A stretch of 64,000 bases of DNA from Vagococcus allomyrinae (GCF_017829975.1 NZ_JAEEGA010000007.1:202127-266126); one strand, 5' to 3'. Counted from the first letter of the stretch, positions 25,745-35,131 are shown. Numbers and translations are program-made. The notes: generated from the letters alone by a model not told the origin.

Positions 25745-27181
25745 CTAATCTTCAAATTGATAAGATAAGATCGGTTGTCTTGCAGCTTTTACCTCATCAA
25801 CCCGTCGAATAAAAGTATGGTAAGGAGCGGCCTTCAAATACTCTGGGTCGCTATAAGCCTTTTGATAAATCTCGCGATAGGCCTTTACTGCCGCATCAAT
25901 TGTTTCTTTTGACTCAGTTTCAGTAGGTTCCACCATTAAAGCTTCATGAACAACATTTGGGAAATACATGGTTGGCGGATGCATCCCATTATCTAAAATG
26001 CCTTTGGCAACGTCCAAAGCAGTCACGCCTGTCTCCTTTTTCATTCGCTCCAAAGTCATCACAAACTCATGCATACAAGGACCTTCATATTTCATATCAA
26101 ATAAATCAGAAAGTTGACTCATCATGTAGTTAGCATTTAAGACCGCATTAGTCGCTGCCTCAGGTATCCCTTCCTGACCAAGAGTTAAGATGTAAGTCAA
26201 GGCTCTCACAACAATGCCAAAATGACCATAAAACCCTTTGACACTACCTATTGTTTTTCCTGGTGTTGTAAAAACAAAGGCATCTTCTTTTCTTTCTGGG
26301 TAGTACATCGGCATAAATTCTTTCAATATTTCCTTGCAACCGATCGGGCCACTTCCTGGGCCACCACCACCATGTGGTGTAGAGAACGTTTTATGGATAT
26401 TCAGATGAACCACATCAAAGCCCATATCACCCGGACGAACGATCCCCATAATCGGATTCAAATTAGCCCCATCATAATAATTCAAACCACCAGCATCGTG
26501 AATGATTTGGGTAATTTCAGCGATATTTTCTTCAAAAAGCCCAACAGTGCTGGGATTTGTCAACATCAAACCAGCGGTATCTTCGCCAACAGCAGCTCTT
26601 AAGGCTTCCACATCCACCAAACCATTTTCTTTAGACTTAATATTAACAGTTTGGTATCCTACCATAGAAGCACTGGCAGGATTCGTTCCGTGAGCCGCAT
26701 CTGGTACGATAATCTTATTACGTTTAACATCATTATTAGCTTTATGATACGCTTTGAACATCAAGAGGGCAGTCAATTCACCATGAGCTCCTGCCGCTGG
26801 TTGAAAGGTCATATAATCCATGCCCGTGATTTCCGTCAGCAAAGCCTCAGCTGTTTTAAAAACTTCCAATGCACCTTGGACAGTGTGTACGGGTTGTAAC
26901 GGATGAATTCCCGCAAAACCAGGTAAACCAGCCATTTCATCATTAATTTTGGGATTGTACTTCATCGTACAGGACCCAAGAGGATAAAAACCATCATTTA
27001 CACCGAAGGTTTGTTTGGCTAATTCAGTATAGTGGCGACTCACATCAGGTTGAGAAACTTCTGGCAATCGCAATTCCTGTTCTCGCTCTAACTCTTTTGG
27101 AATCTCATATTTTGGCACATCTAGTTCAGGTAACATCGCATTATAACGTCCTGGTTGACTTCTTTCAAATACTAATTTCAT
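25745..27181 (-). CDS. gcvPB: Glycine dehydrogenase (decarboxylating) subunit 2
   Basis: A 478-aa PLP subunit of the split P-protein. Lys264 in NIHKTFSTPHGGGG binds the cofactor; PLGSCTMKYNP (67-77) and ADAAHGTNPASA-type segments are typical. With subunit 1 it decarboxylates glycine and passes aminomethyl to the lipoyl arm of GcvH. Its start overlaps the gcvPA stop by four bases. The split alpha2beta2 form is normal for Firmicutes. Confidence 0.95.
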   Translation of the reverse strand: MKLVFERSQPGRYNAMLPELDVPKYEIPKELEREQELRLPEVSQPDVSRHYTELAKQTFGVNDGFYPLGSCTMKYNPKINDEMAGLPGFAGIHPLQPVHTVQGALEVFKTAEALLTEITGMDYMTFQPAAGAHGELTALLMFKAYHKANNDVKRNKIIVPDAAHGTNPASASMVGYQTVNIKSKENGLVDVEALRAAVGEDTAGLMLTNPSTVGLFEENIAEITQIIHDAGGLNYYDGANLNPIMGIVRPGDMGFDVVHLNIHKTFSTPHGGGGPGSGPIGCKEILKEFMPMYYPERKEDAFVFTTPGKTIGSVKGFYGHFGIVVRALTYILTLGQEGIPEAATNAVLNANYMMSQLSDLFDMKYEGPCMHEFVMTLERMKKETGVTALDVAKGILDNGMHPPTMYFPNVVHEALMVEPTETESKETIDAAVKAYREIYQKAYSDPEYLKAAPYHTFIRRVDEVKAARQPILSYQFED

Positions 27182-28500
27182 TTGACTGTTACCTCCTTAA
27201 CTACTGCTACAAGCTGATCAATTTGTTCTTTCGTGTTCATCTCTGTCGCACACCATAATATATCTTCGCCAATTGGATACCCGCCCAAGATACCATGTTC
27301 TTCCAATTTCGCCATTAACAGATGAGGGGCAATCGGAGATGTTGCCAAAAATTCGTGGAAATAAGGGCCTGAATGCTTCAATTCAAATCCAGCGATTTTA
27401 GTTAGTTCTTGTGCTAGATAATGGGTTTTAGAATAACTTTGACGAGCAGCTTCTTTGACCCCATGAGGTCCCATAGTTGTCAGATAAATAGAAGCTGTTA
27501 GTGCACAATGAGCTTGATTGGAACAGATGTTTGAGGCGGCTTTTTCTCGACGAATATGCTGCTCCCTCGCCTGTAGAGTTAAAACAAAGGCACGTTCGCC
27601 ATTGGCATCAACGGTTTCCCCTGCAATCCGTCCAGGTAAAGAACGGGTTAGTTTTTCAGTCGTCGCCATAAAACCTAAGTAGGGACCACCATATGCTAGC
27701 GGCAAGCCTAAAGGTTGAGCTTCCCCTGTCACAATATCAGCACCTGACTCAGCCGGTGATTTTAAGACTGTTACAGCAAGTGGGTTAACCCCCATGATGT
27801 ATTTACTTTGGCGTTCATGAACCAACTCTCCAATGGCTTCCGCTGGTTCAATTTGCCCAAAATAGTTTGGTTGCTGGATAAAAAGACAAGCCGTCTCCTT
27901 ATCTAAAAGAGTTGCTAAAGCCGCTAAATCTGTTAGGCCATCTTTAGCGGGAACGATCGTCATCTCAACATCCGCCCCCTCACAATAGGTTTTTACCGTT
28001 TGAATTGTCATCGGATTAACAGTAGCCCCGATTAAAACTTTTTTCCGTTTACGATCAATGGTCATATTAACTGCTTCAGCAGCCGCGGTTGCCCCATCAT
28101 AAACTGAGGCATTAGCGGATGCCATTCCAGTTAATTCGGTAATCATCGTTTGAAACTCAAAAATAGCTTGCAAAACGCCTTGACTGATCTCTGCTTGATA
28201 AGGAGTATAAGCCGTTAAAAATTCCTCTTTTGCGGCAATTTGCTTCACTAGCGCTGGAATATAATGATGATACGCGCCAGCTCCTCTGAAAATACTGGTA
28301 AATACGTTATTTTTTGCCGCAATATCTGTCATAACTTTTCTAACTTCAAATTCTGATTTTGCTTTAGGGATGTTTAACTCATCAATACGTAACTCTTTCG
28401 GTACACTCACATACAATTCTTCCACGCTTTTCATGCCCATGCTCGCCAACATCAATTGCTGTTCAGCCGTTGTAGCTGGTACGTACTTCCCTAAACTCAT
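27178..28500 (-). CDS. gcvPA: Glycine dehydrogenase (decarboxylating) subunit 1
   Basis: A 440-aa partner subunit of the split P-protein, lacking the PLP lysine. Features: YTPYQAEISQGVLQAIFEFQTMI near residue 100, NASVYDG, and a REQHIRREKAASNICSNQA segment around residue 310, all highly conserved. AGGAGGCGTAGTAG precedes ATG, three bases after gcvH. It completes the T-H-PA-PB order. Confidence 0.95.
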   Translation of the reverse strand: MSLGKYVPATTAEQQLMLASMGMKSVEELYVSVPKELRIDELNIPKAKSEFEVRKVMTDIAAKNNVFTSIFRGAGAYHHYIPALVKQIAAKEEFLTAYTPYQAEISQGVLQAIFEFQTMITELTGMASANASVYDGATAAAEAVNMTIDRKRKKVLIGATVNPMTIQTVKTYCEGADVEMTIVPAKDGLTDLAALATLLDKETACLFIQQPNYFGQIEPAEAIGELVHERQSKYIMGVNPLAVTVLKSPAESGADIVTGEAQPLGLPLAYGGPYLGFMATTEKLTRSLPGRIAGETVDANGERAFVLTLQAREQHIRREKAASNICSNQAHCALTASIYLTTMGPHGVKEAARQSYSKTHYLAQELTKIAGFELKHSGPYFHEFLATSPIAPHLLMAKLEEHGILGGYPIGEDILWCATEMNTKEQIDQLVAVVKEVTVK

Positions 28501-28503
28501 CTA

Positions 28504-28890
28504 CTACGCCTCCTCTGCTACTAACTTTTCATATTCTTCTGCACTCAGTGTGTTCTCTTGCACTTCCGTAATCTCGCTTACTTCAAACAACCAAGCACTG
28601 TATGAATCTGCATTAACTAATTCAGGTGCCTCTTCCAGCTGCTCATTAATCCGTGAAACAACCCCTGTCACTGGTGAAAAAATATCAGAAACAGATTTCA
28701 CTGACTCAATATCCGCCACTGAATCCTCAGCACTCACTTCATCCTCTATTTCTGGAAGACCAATATAAACAATGTCTCCCAATTGGTCTTGGGCAAAGTC
28801 CGTAATGCCAATTAACGCTGTTTTGCCATCCTCTGATAATTTGATCCATTCATGATCCTCTGTGTAAAGTAATTCTTTTGGATATGCCAT
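28504..28890 (-). CDS. gcvH: Glycine cleavage system H protein
   Basis: A 128-aa lipoyl carrier shuttling the aminomethyl group between P and T proteins. Lys65 in ESVKSVSD is the lipoylation site; DHEWIKL at 12-18 and SAWLFEV near the end are typical. Acidic overall, as in the family. AGGAGGAAAAAAAT precedes ATG. No lipoate ligase or L protein (lpd) gene is in the window, so these must be encoded elsewhere. Confidence 0.95.
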   Translation of the reverse strand: MAYPKELLYTEDHEWIKLSEDGKTALIGITDFAQDQLGDIVYIGLPEIEDEVSAEDSVADIESVKSVSDIFSPVTGVVSRINEQLEEAPELVNADSYSAWLFEVSEITEVQENTLSAEEYEKLVAEEA

Positions 28891-28949
28891 ATTTTTTTCC
28901 TCCTAATTATTTAAGGCTCTTTGACAAGTCAAAAAGCTGTTTATTTAGC

Positions 28950-30047
28950 TTATTTTTTTTCGCGTTTATAAAACATATTGGAAACCACTTCTACAGGAAT
29001 ACGTCGACCTCTCACCTCTGCCTCTAAAGCTGTTCCTAACTCAGCGTATTCTTTGTCAATCAGTGCCATCGCTATCGGATAACCCAACGTTGGTGAATGA
29101 GTCCCAGAGGTGCTATAGCCAATTTCATCACCACCAGCAAAAATAGTGGCGTTTTCCCGCACGATACCTTTACCAGTCACTTTTAAACCAACTCGTTTAA
29201 TCGTGGGTTCTCCTCGATCTTCGAGGGCCTTTTTACCAATAAAATCCGCTTTTTGCATCTTAACAGCAAATTTCAAACCTGTTTCTAATGGGGAAATATC
29301 GTCTGTCATTTCATGGCCATAAAGTGGCATGCCCGCCTCTAGCCTCAGTGTATCTCTTGCCCCCAGTGCCGCTGGTATCACCCCTAAATCAGCGCCGACC
29401 TCTAATAATGTCTCCCAAACTTTCACCGCATTTTCTGATGACATGTAAAGCTCATATCCCATTTCACCTGTATAGCCAGTTTGCGAAATGTCCACTCTCA
29501 TCCCTTGAAAATCAACCTGCTCATTAAAGCGATAATATTTCATGGGAATATCTTCTTCCTTCAGGACTTTTTTTAGTATTTCCGTTGAATTTGGGCCTTG
29601 AAGGGCTAAAATGGCTGTTTCATCCGAACGATCTGCCATTTGACAGTCACCGAACAGATGAGCCTTAATCCATTCCCCATCTTTGTGTCGATTAGCAGCA
29701 TTCACCACCAACATGTATTTTTCCTCAGAATATTTATAGACAATAAAATCATCAATTACGCCACCAGTATCATTTAACATTAGGGTATATCGAACCTGAC
29801 CAATTTCCATTTTTGTAAAATCATTGGACAGTAAATAATTAACATTGAGTAACGCGTCTTTTCCGAGTATAAAAATAGCACCCATATGAGAAACATCAAA
29901 AAGTCCTGCTTGTTGTCTAACTGCCTGATGTTCAATAATCAAACTACTAGGTTTATAGGTTACTGGCAACAAATAGCCAGCAAATGGCACCATTTTACCT
30001 CCTCTTTTAATATGCGACTCATAAAGCGGTGTTTTTAATTCTGACAT
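28950..30047 (-). CDS. gcvT: Aminomethyltransferase (glycine cleavage T protein)
   Basis: A 365-aa THF-dependent enzyme releasing ammonia and forming methylene-THF. LFDVSHMGAI (near 55), QTGYTGEMGYELY (near 190) and RDTLRLEAGMPLYGHE (near 230) are diagnostic. The frame is open to 30065, but ATG at 30047, after AAAGGATGGAATAAG, begins the conserved SELKTPLYE. First gene of the operon, about 200 bp after the glycine riboswitch expression platform. Confidence 0.94.
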   Translation of the reverse strand: MSELKTPLYESHIKRGGKMVPFAGYLLPVTYKPSSLIIEHQAVRQQAGLFDVSHMGAIFILGKDALLNVNYLLSNDFTKMEIGQVRYTLMLNDTGGVIDDFIVYKYSEEKYMLVVNAANRHKDGEWIKAHLFGDCQMADRSDETAILALQGPNSTEILKKVLKEEDIPMKYYRFNEQVDFQGMRVDISQTGYTGEMGYELYMSSENAVKVWETLLEVGADLGVIPAALGARDTLRLEAGMPLYGHEMTDDISPLETGLKFAVKMQKADFIGKKALEDRGEPTIKRVGLKVTGKGIVRENATIFAGGDEIGYSTSGTHSPTLGYPIAMALIDKEYAELGTALEAEVRGRRIPVEVVSNMFYKREKK

Positions 30048-30237
30048 CTTATTCCATCCTTTCATCCAAAGAAGTTAAGAAACGATCTTCAACACTCTGA
30101 CACCATTCTACCAATATTCGTTATTTAATGGAAGACCAAACGTAAAACTTCTTTACTTTTTCTTTTTTAGCAGCAAAACACGAACGTTAACTAATTAAAA
30201 ATAAAAATAATTAACATTTAAAAGTGTGAGAAAAACA

Positions 30238-30282
30238 ACAAAAAACAGAGGAACGCACCTAAATAAAGTGCATTCCTCTGTT
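30238..30282 (-). terminator. Expression-platform terminator of the glycine riboswitch
   Basis: 15-bp near-perfect stem (30244-30258 / 30268-30282) with a T-rich run on the minus strand, directly after the second aptamer. Glycine binding is expected to disfavour it and let gcv transcription proceed. Confidence 0.85.
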
Positions 30283-30283
30283 G

Positions 30284-30450
30284 TGATACCTGAGAGATTC
30301 CTCCCCAACAATTAAGGGAATTGCTCCTTCGGTGACTATGCTTTCCAGAGAGTCGTCCTACTGCGGTCTCTTTACCTGAGATCTTCACCTAGCGCTTGCA
30401 ACGCTAAATTTATTCCTTCGGTGTTATTGTTTCCAATAATCTCTCCCACA
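30284..30450 (-). promoter_or_regulatory. Tandem glycine riboswitch
   Basis: Read on the minus strand, two consecutive aptamers are present. The first runs from GGGAGAGATT through CACCGAAGG to ATCTCAGG (about 30448-30375); the second from CGACTCTCTGGAAAG through CACCGAAGG to ATCTCTCAGG (about 30356-30287). The paired GGAGAG...CCGAAGG...CTCAGG motifs are diagnostic. It precedes the gcvT-H-PA-PB-fhs operon, the classical target. Both aptamers look intact. Confidence 0.95.
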
Positions 30451-30492
30451 ATAATCATTCGTATTGTTATCGCTTACAGCCTCTACTACTCT

Positions 30493-30520
30493 ATTATATG
30501 TTTAACTGAAAAAAATACAA
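30493..30520 (-). promoter_or_regulatory. Promoter of the gcv operon
   Basis: TTGTAT (30515-30520) and TATAAT (30493-30498) on the minus strand with a 16-bp spacer; a transcript from here would start just before the riboswitch. Confidence 0.75.
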
Positions 30521-30967
30521 GCTTTTCACTCAAATTTCACAAATTTTTTACTCATTTCCTCACCTGAGAGCATTAACAAACAAAACAAAGTGTCGCTAGC
30601 TAACTTACTAGCTACTTCCTTACTCAAAATAACTAAATGGTCATATTTCACTTAGCCGACAATTATTTATTGGTTATTAAATAAAAAAAATATTAGCATA
30701 AAAGCTGTTATTATCGCCTTTATTGATAAACGCCTGTAAATTGCTAAAATTTATATATGCATAATAGTTGTTATTTTAGCTATTATTTAATAGAATGACA
30801 TTAAATTTAGAAAGATTATGTTATTTAAATCAGAAATCCGTTTTTAACCCTCAGTTAGCAATGGATAAAAGACGGCCTACTCTAAAACTGAAAATGGCGT
30901 CTCAATGTTGGTGAATGTGTGAAAACATTCTGGAACAAATTCAAATAAAAAGATGGTTGGTGACGCA
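30521..30967. other. AT-rich intergenic stretch without a recognisable gene
   Basis: About 450 bp between the divergent gcv promoter and the small plus-strand gene. It is very AT-rich in the middle. A GAATGT/ACATTC hairpin (30913-30930) sits shortly before the small gene and could act in its leader. Short open frames on the minus strand look like chance. Confidence 0.4.
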
Positions 30968-31171
30968 ATGCAGAAAAATGATGTTTCAATTGGAAAAAAA
31001 TGTCAATGTCAAAGTGTTTTACTAGGTGATGTTTTCGTCGGTGATGTTGTTGCCTTATACGAAAACACATGTATCGTTGAACTAAAAAAATGTGCCCCAC
31101 AAGATACTGCAAAAGCCCTTGAGTTTAATAATCGATTTGTTGTTCGATTTGAAGACATGGTCGCCACATAA
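30968..31171 (+). CDS. Small DUF2187-like (KOW-like barrel) protein
   Basis: A 67-aa protein. The pattern G-x-V-x-x-L-Y-E-N-T-C-I-V-E-L followed by N-N-R-F-V-V-R-F-E-D-M resembles the small DUF2187 family (YkvS-like), thought to form an SH3/KOW-like barrel; function unknown. Two ATGs are in frame: 30953 has no ribosome site, 30968 follows GGTTGGTGACGCA and is chosen. The frame ends just before a large hairpin. The assignment rests on pattern only, and a chance ORF is not fully excluded. Confidence 0.55.
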   Translation: MQKNDVSIGKKCQCQSVLLGDVFVGDVVALYENTCIVELKKCAPQDTAKALEFNNRFVVRFEDMVAT

Positions 31172-31190
31172 TAATTGTCGTCAAAGATTC

Positions 31191-31239
31191 GCTAATAGCG
31201 ACAGCGCTTTGGTATCATCTTGGCGCTGTCGCGAAATAT
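31191..31239. terminator. Long inverted repeat between convergent genes
   Basis: GCGACAGCGC/GCGCTGTCGC perfect stem (31198-31207 / 31223-31232) extended outward by GCTAATA/TATTAGC. It lies between the convergent small gene and the DUF1700 gene. There is no clear U-run, so it is a non-canonical terminator candidate. Confidence 0.55.
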
Positions 31240-31250
31240 TAGCTTAATTG

Positions 31251-31793
31251 TTAATACTTGAGAGAGATATTACGCAAAAAACGCTGTAAGTACTGCCATA
31301 ACTTGCGACTGGTCACATATAACAGACCAGCTACTAAAAAAGAAACGATGAGCGCTAACCAATATGGTGCTTGCCAGAAGCCAAAATCTAATATCGCAAT
31401 CGGTAGTTCGATCCCTAGAAGGCTTGCTACACCTTTCACAATCGTTGCTATAATGATGATAATCGCGCTAGCATAAAAGGTAATGGATGTAATGGCAACA
31501 ATTGGAATGATGAACATCCCTTTCATACCAGTAATAAAGTAAAATTTTATCATGGTTATTAAACTTTTAAAATTAAATGCGGCGTTTTTTGCAATCACCT
31601 CACCACCATATGACTGAGCCAGCTCTTTCGGCTGTCCGAAAGCAGCTAAAACTTCCTCTACTGAGCTTCCCGCTGCCACTTTTTCATAAATATGACTACT
31701 CACTTCTTCCATGATATCTCGTCGCTCCATCTCATTAAGGTAGCTAAGGTGACCACCTAATTCTCTCAAATAGTTCTTGATTTGTTCACTCAT
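31251..31793 (-). CDS. DUF1700 (HAAS-type) membrane protein
   Basis: A 180-aa protein. The N-terminal cytosolic helical region has the DUF1700/HAAS pattern: LRELGGHLSYL...ERRDIMEEVSSHIYEKVAAG...VEEVLAAFGQPKELAQSYG. Two or three membrane helices follow (about 95-125 and 140-165). Such proteins are nearly always encoded with a PadR regulator and are linked to envelope stress; exact function is unknown. GAGGAGGACAAGTA precedes ATG, which overlaps the padR stop by one base. Confidence 0.83.
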   Translation of the reverse strand: MSEQIKNYLRELGGHLSYLNEMERRDIMEEVSSHIYEKVAAGSSVEEVLAAFGQPKELAQSYGGEVIAKNAAFNFKSLITMIKFYFITGMKGMFIIPIVAITSITFYASAIIIIIATIVKGVASLLGIELPIAILDFGFWQAPYWLALIVSFLVAGLLYVTSRKLWQYLQRFLRNISLKY

Positions 31794-32134
31794 TACTTGT
31801 CCTCCTCAAAAGTTTGAATATCTTCAATTGCCTTAACTAAATGTTGCCAGGAAATTGTCATCTCCACTAAATACTTAATCCCCAAGTCAGTTATCCGATA
31901 ATATTTGCGACGTGGAAACTCAGCATTTTCTTGCCAATACCCTTCTAAAAATCCCTCTTTAGTTAAACGTCTTAAAAGAGGATAGATGGTATTTTCATTA
32001 GCTGATACAATTTGCCAGTTCGCTAACACACTGATTAATTCATAGCCGTAATAGTCATTTTCTTTTAGCAAGGTTAAGATACACAACTCCAAGGTGCCTC
32101 GTTTAGCTTGAGTCTTCCATTCTTCAATCATCAT
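31793..32134 (-). CDS. PadR-family transcriptional regulator
   Basis: A 113-aa winged-helix repressor: KRGTLELCILTLLKENDYYGYELI (helix 1), ENTIYPLLRRLTKEGFLEG (recognition helix and wing) and RKYYRITDLG are hallmark PadR segments. The frame is open to 32182, but AGAGGTGATATT precedes ATG at 32134 (a second ATG follows immediately). It is coupled to the DUF1700 gene and probably represses itself through the palindrome just upstream. Confidence 0.9.
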   Translation of the reverse strand: MMIEEWKTQAKRGTLELCILTLLKENDYYGYELISVLANWQIVSANENTIYPLLRRLTKEGFLEGYWQENAEFPRRKYYRITDLGIKYLVEMTISWQHLVKAIEDIQTFEEDK

Positions 32135-32161
32135 AATATCACCTCTTCCATACAGTGTACT

Positions 32162-32175
32162 ACACAGTACTGTGT
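32162..32175. promoter_or_regulatory. PadR operator candidate
   Basis: ACACAGTACTGTGT, a perfect 14-bp palindrome 28 bp before the padR start, with a further GTGTAC motif alongside. PadR regulators of this type commonly bind AGTACT-centred palindromes over their own promoters. Confidence 0.6.
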
Positions 32176-32207
32176 CATGCAACTATCCTAAAAAAAAAGA
32201 CTTAACC

Positions 32208-32248
32208 AAAAAAAAAGAAGTGCTAACGGCCTCCCGTTAACGCTTCTT
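32208..32248 (-). terminator. Terminator after the MucBP surface-protein gene
   Basis: AAGAAG-GCTAACGG stem with its complement (from 32215 to 32248), T-run on the minus strand. Confidence 0.8.
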
Positions 32249-32260
32249 CAATTAGCATTG

Positions 32261-35131
32261 TTAAATTTTTCGACGTTTTAAGTAATTTAAGACTACAAGG
32301 CCCAATAACGCCAAGCCTGAGCCAATTGTCCCTGACGGGTTAACTTCACCTGTTTTCGGGAGAGAGCTATTTACAGTTGCCGTCTTGTTTGTTGCGGACT
32401 TGTTAGTAGTCGCCCCATTACTGCTTGACGTTTCAGTATTTTTCGGTAGAGGGAGTACCTTTCCATTCCCTTTTTCTGACTTAAAACCAGTCTCTGGATC
32501 ATAAGAGATCGCCGAATTAATTTGACCTTCTTTTAAGTAAACATTTTTAGGTACATCTACTGACCATTTACCATCTTCGCCAACATTTCCAGTGACAGTT
32601 GTACCATCAGGGAAAGTAATAATCACTTGAGTTCCTGGTGTTCCAGTTCCGCTTAAATGTGTTGCTCCTTCGTAAACCGTGTCAACAGTTGGTGGGACAA
32701 TTTTAGCATAGACATATGTGACTTCTTGGGTTACCACTTTATGTTGGCCGTTTTGCGGAGCCCCTTTAACCAATAAGTAAATATAGCCAGAAATTGGCAA
32801 TTTCGTTGTACGATAGTCGTCATTAAAAAATCCATTAATCGTACTATCATCCGCTAATTTATTGCCTGCTTGATCCACATGGTGAACAATAACTTCCGTG
32901 GCTTTTTTCTTGTAGACATAGGTGACGGTCGTATCAGACTCACTATAAAGGCCATTTTGATTGGCTGGCACTTCGATCAGCTCATATCCTTCAATTTCTG
33001 CTTCTTTAGTAATATATGATTCACCATACTCACCTGCAATTATTTTTGTACTAGATAACTCTTTTCCTTGTTCATCAAGATGTTTAATCACCAGATTAGA
33101 TGGAATTTTCTCGTAGATGTAGGTAACATCAGGAGTCATCATTGAGTAATTACCTTGAGCATTTTCCGGAACCGCCACCAAACGATACCCTTCAAATTCT
33201 TTTTGAGTTGTCACATAAGCATCGGAGAATTTACCAGGTAGTAGTTCAGGCGCTGTTAAGACCATCCCATTTTTTGTTTCATGGTGGACAATCACCTGAG
33301 TGTCTTTTTTACGATAAATGTAAGTAACCGTTGTGTCTACTTCTCCATATTCTCCTGTAGGATTAGCAGGTGTCACAACTAGCTCATACCCCTCAAGGTC
33401 TTTGACAGTTGTCGTATAACCGTCCCCATACTCACCTGGTGTCTCTTTGTCAGGAACCAGTTTCGTACCATCTTCCAAAATATGTTGCTCAATTAGTGTA
33501 GACGGGATTTTTTCATATAAGAATATTACGGTCTTATCATTGATATCATATAAACCTGATTCAGGAGCGCTAGCATCATCAAGTTTGACATAACGATACC
33601 CTTTAATAGCAGCTATTTTAGCCTCATAGGCATCTTTATAAGAACCAACCGTTTGTGTCGTATTAGCAGCTACGTCTGGTATAGGTAAACCTTGAATATC
33701 TAAATGTTTAACGATTAAATTTGTTTGAACTCGTTTATAAACGTAGGTTACCGTACTATTTTCAGGACCATGAAAACCTTCTGCTGGCGAGCCAGTAGGA
33801 TCAACTTGTACAAATTCGTAGCCAACAGTGCTCTTTTTCTCAGTTGTATACCTTGATTCAAATTCTCCTGTAATGATTTCTGACACCATGCCTTCAATCG
33901 GTTGCCGTGTGACTTCATCAATATACTGAACATTGACAGTTGTCAGCTTCTTTTTGTAGTAGTAATCCACTGTTTGAGGGGTCTTAGTATAGACTCCTGA
34001 AACCGTTGGTTGCGATTTAGCTGCATCTAGCTCATAGCCTGGTTTTAACGTCTTTAATTCTTCTGCGCTTAATGCTTCTGTTTCAAAACCAGAGCCTAAT
34101 TTTCCACTTTGACTTGAAGTTGAAAACGGCACAGCTTCACCATTAATGTAATGATTAACGACTACATCACCTGCTTCAATTTTAAAATTAACGGAGGCAC
34201 TATCGGTTGCCGAAATCTCAACTCCTGGACGAGTGCCCCGACTAACAGTTGAATTATTAGTAATACGATAATCCCCTGTATCTAACTTGTCTAATTCACT
34301 TTGTAGATTTTCCAATGTTATATCTTCAATAGATATACCAGTGCTTAAGTCCGTCAAAGTCAAGGTGATGGTTGCATTTTTATCTTCCCGATTATTACCA
34401 AAAGCAAAATCTGACGCTTCTGGATTAATTGGTTTCATTACCACGGCATTGGCTTTAATAGTTAATACATAAAAATACACATTTCCATTATCTGGTCCAT
34501 CATGTTCATCGGCATTGTCTCTCAATGCCAACATTTGAACGCGGTATTCACCATCACCCAAAGTAACGTACGAGGTCGCATCAAACGTATAGCCATTTGG
34601 TTGAAACCCATTGTAATCAACTATTAAATCACCATCTTTTATAAGTCGAGCTGAGTTTGTTCCATTAAAATCTACGTTCACATGGCCATTCATCGTAACT
34701 TTTATACCATCATTTGCATAATAGGATAAATTTTGCCCAGCATCACGGCCTAGCATATCTCCGCCTTCAACTGACAAATAAAACTGTTCTGGAGATCTTG
34801 GCATCGGTCGTAAAACTTCTGCTCCCTCAGTAGCTTCAACGATTTCTTTTGGAACTATTTCTTCCACAACAGGTTCTTCAGCCACCTCAGCCACTACTGG
34901 TTCCGGCTCAACAACTACCGGTTGCTCTTCAGTAACAGGCTCCTGATTTACAGGAACTACTTCGGAGTCACTCGATACCGTTGTACTTTCACTAGCAGTT
35001 CTTCCGATTGTCTCCAACTCTTCTGTTGTTATCTCATTAGGTTCTTCAACCATTGAAGCATCTACAATATTATAAGGTAAACTGCTTAAAACGATCGAAC
35101 AAACCGCTAACTTCTGCACCCATTTTTTCAT
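32261..35131 (-). CDS. LPXTG-anchored surface protein with MucBP repeats
   Basis: A 956-aa cell-wall protein. MKKWVQKLAVCSIVLSSLP begins a signal peptide; an acidic Glu/Thr/Val-rich stretch follows. Next comes an about 220-aa N-terminal region of beta character, possibly the ligand domain. Then seven MucBP-type repeats of 65-70 aa, each with a VxHxD/VHH opening and ending in VTYVY-K. One Ig-like domain precedes LPKTG at residue 924, a hydrophobic helix and RRK tail for sortase anchoring. MucBP repeats suggest mucin or glycan binding. The frame extends to 35233 from a TTG, but AGAAGGAATGAA before ATG at 35131 is decisive. No sortase gene is nearby. Confidence 0.9.
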   Translation of the reverse strand: MKKWVQKLAVCSIVLSSLPYNIVDASMVEEPNEITTEELETIGRTASESTTVSSDSEVVPVNQEPVTEEQPVVVEPEPVVAEVAEEPVVEEIVPKEIVEATEGAEVLRPMPRSPEQFYLSVEGGDMLGRDAGQNLSYYANDGIKVTMNGHVNVDFNGTNSARLIKDGDLIVDYNGFQPNGYTFDATSYVTLGDGEYRVQMLALRDNADEHDGPDNGNVYFYVLTIKANAVVMKPINPEASDFAFGNNREDKNATITLTLTDLSTGISIEDITLENLQSELDKLDTGDYRITNNSTVSRGTRPGVEISATDSASVNFKIEAGDVVVNHYINGEAVPFSTSSQSGKLGSGFETEALSAEELKTLKPGYELDAAKSQPTVSGVYTKTPQTVDYYYKKKLTTVNVQYIDEVTRQPIEGMVSEIITGEFESRYTTEKKSTVGYEFVQVDPTGSPAEGFHGPENSTVTYVYKRVQTNLIVKHLDIQGLPIPDVAANTTQTVGSYKDAYEAKIAAIKGYRYVKLDDASAPESGLYDINDKTVIFLYEKIPSTLIEQHILEDGTKLVPDKETPGEYGDGYTTTVKDLEGYELVVTPANPTGEYGEVDTTVTYIYRKKDTQVIVHHETKNGMVLTAPELLPGKFSDAYVTTQKEFEGYRLVAVPENAQGNYSMMTPDVTYIYEKIPSNLVIKHLDEQGKELSSTKIIAGEYGESYITKEAEIEGYELIEVPANQNGLYSESDTTVTYVYKKKATEVIVHHVDQAGNKLADDSTINGFFNDDYRTTKLPISGYIYLLVKGAPQNGQHKVVTQEVTYVYAKIVPPTVDTVYEGATHLSGTGTPGTQVIITFPDGTTVTGNVGEDGKWSVDVPKNVYLKEGQINSAISYDPETGFKSEKGNGKVLPLPKNTETSSSNGATTNKSATNKTATVNSSLPKTGEVNPSGTIGSGLALLGLVVLNYLKRRKI

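Noticed and set aside
30882..31112. 76-codon minus-strand frame opposite the DUF2187-like gene
   Set aside because: His-rich low-complexity translation typical of an antisense shadow; the plus frame has the better protein pattern.
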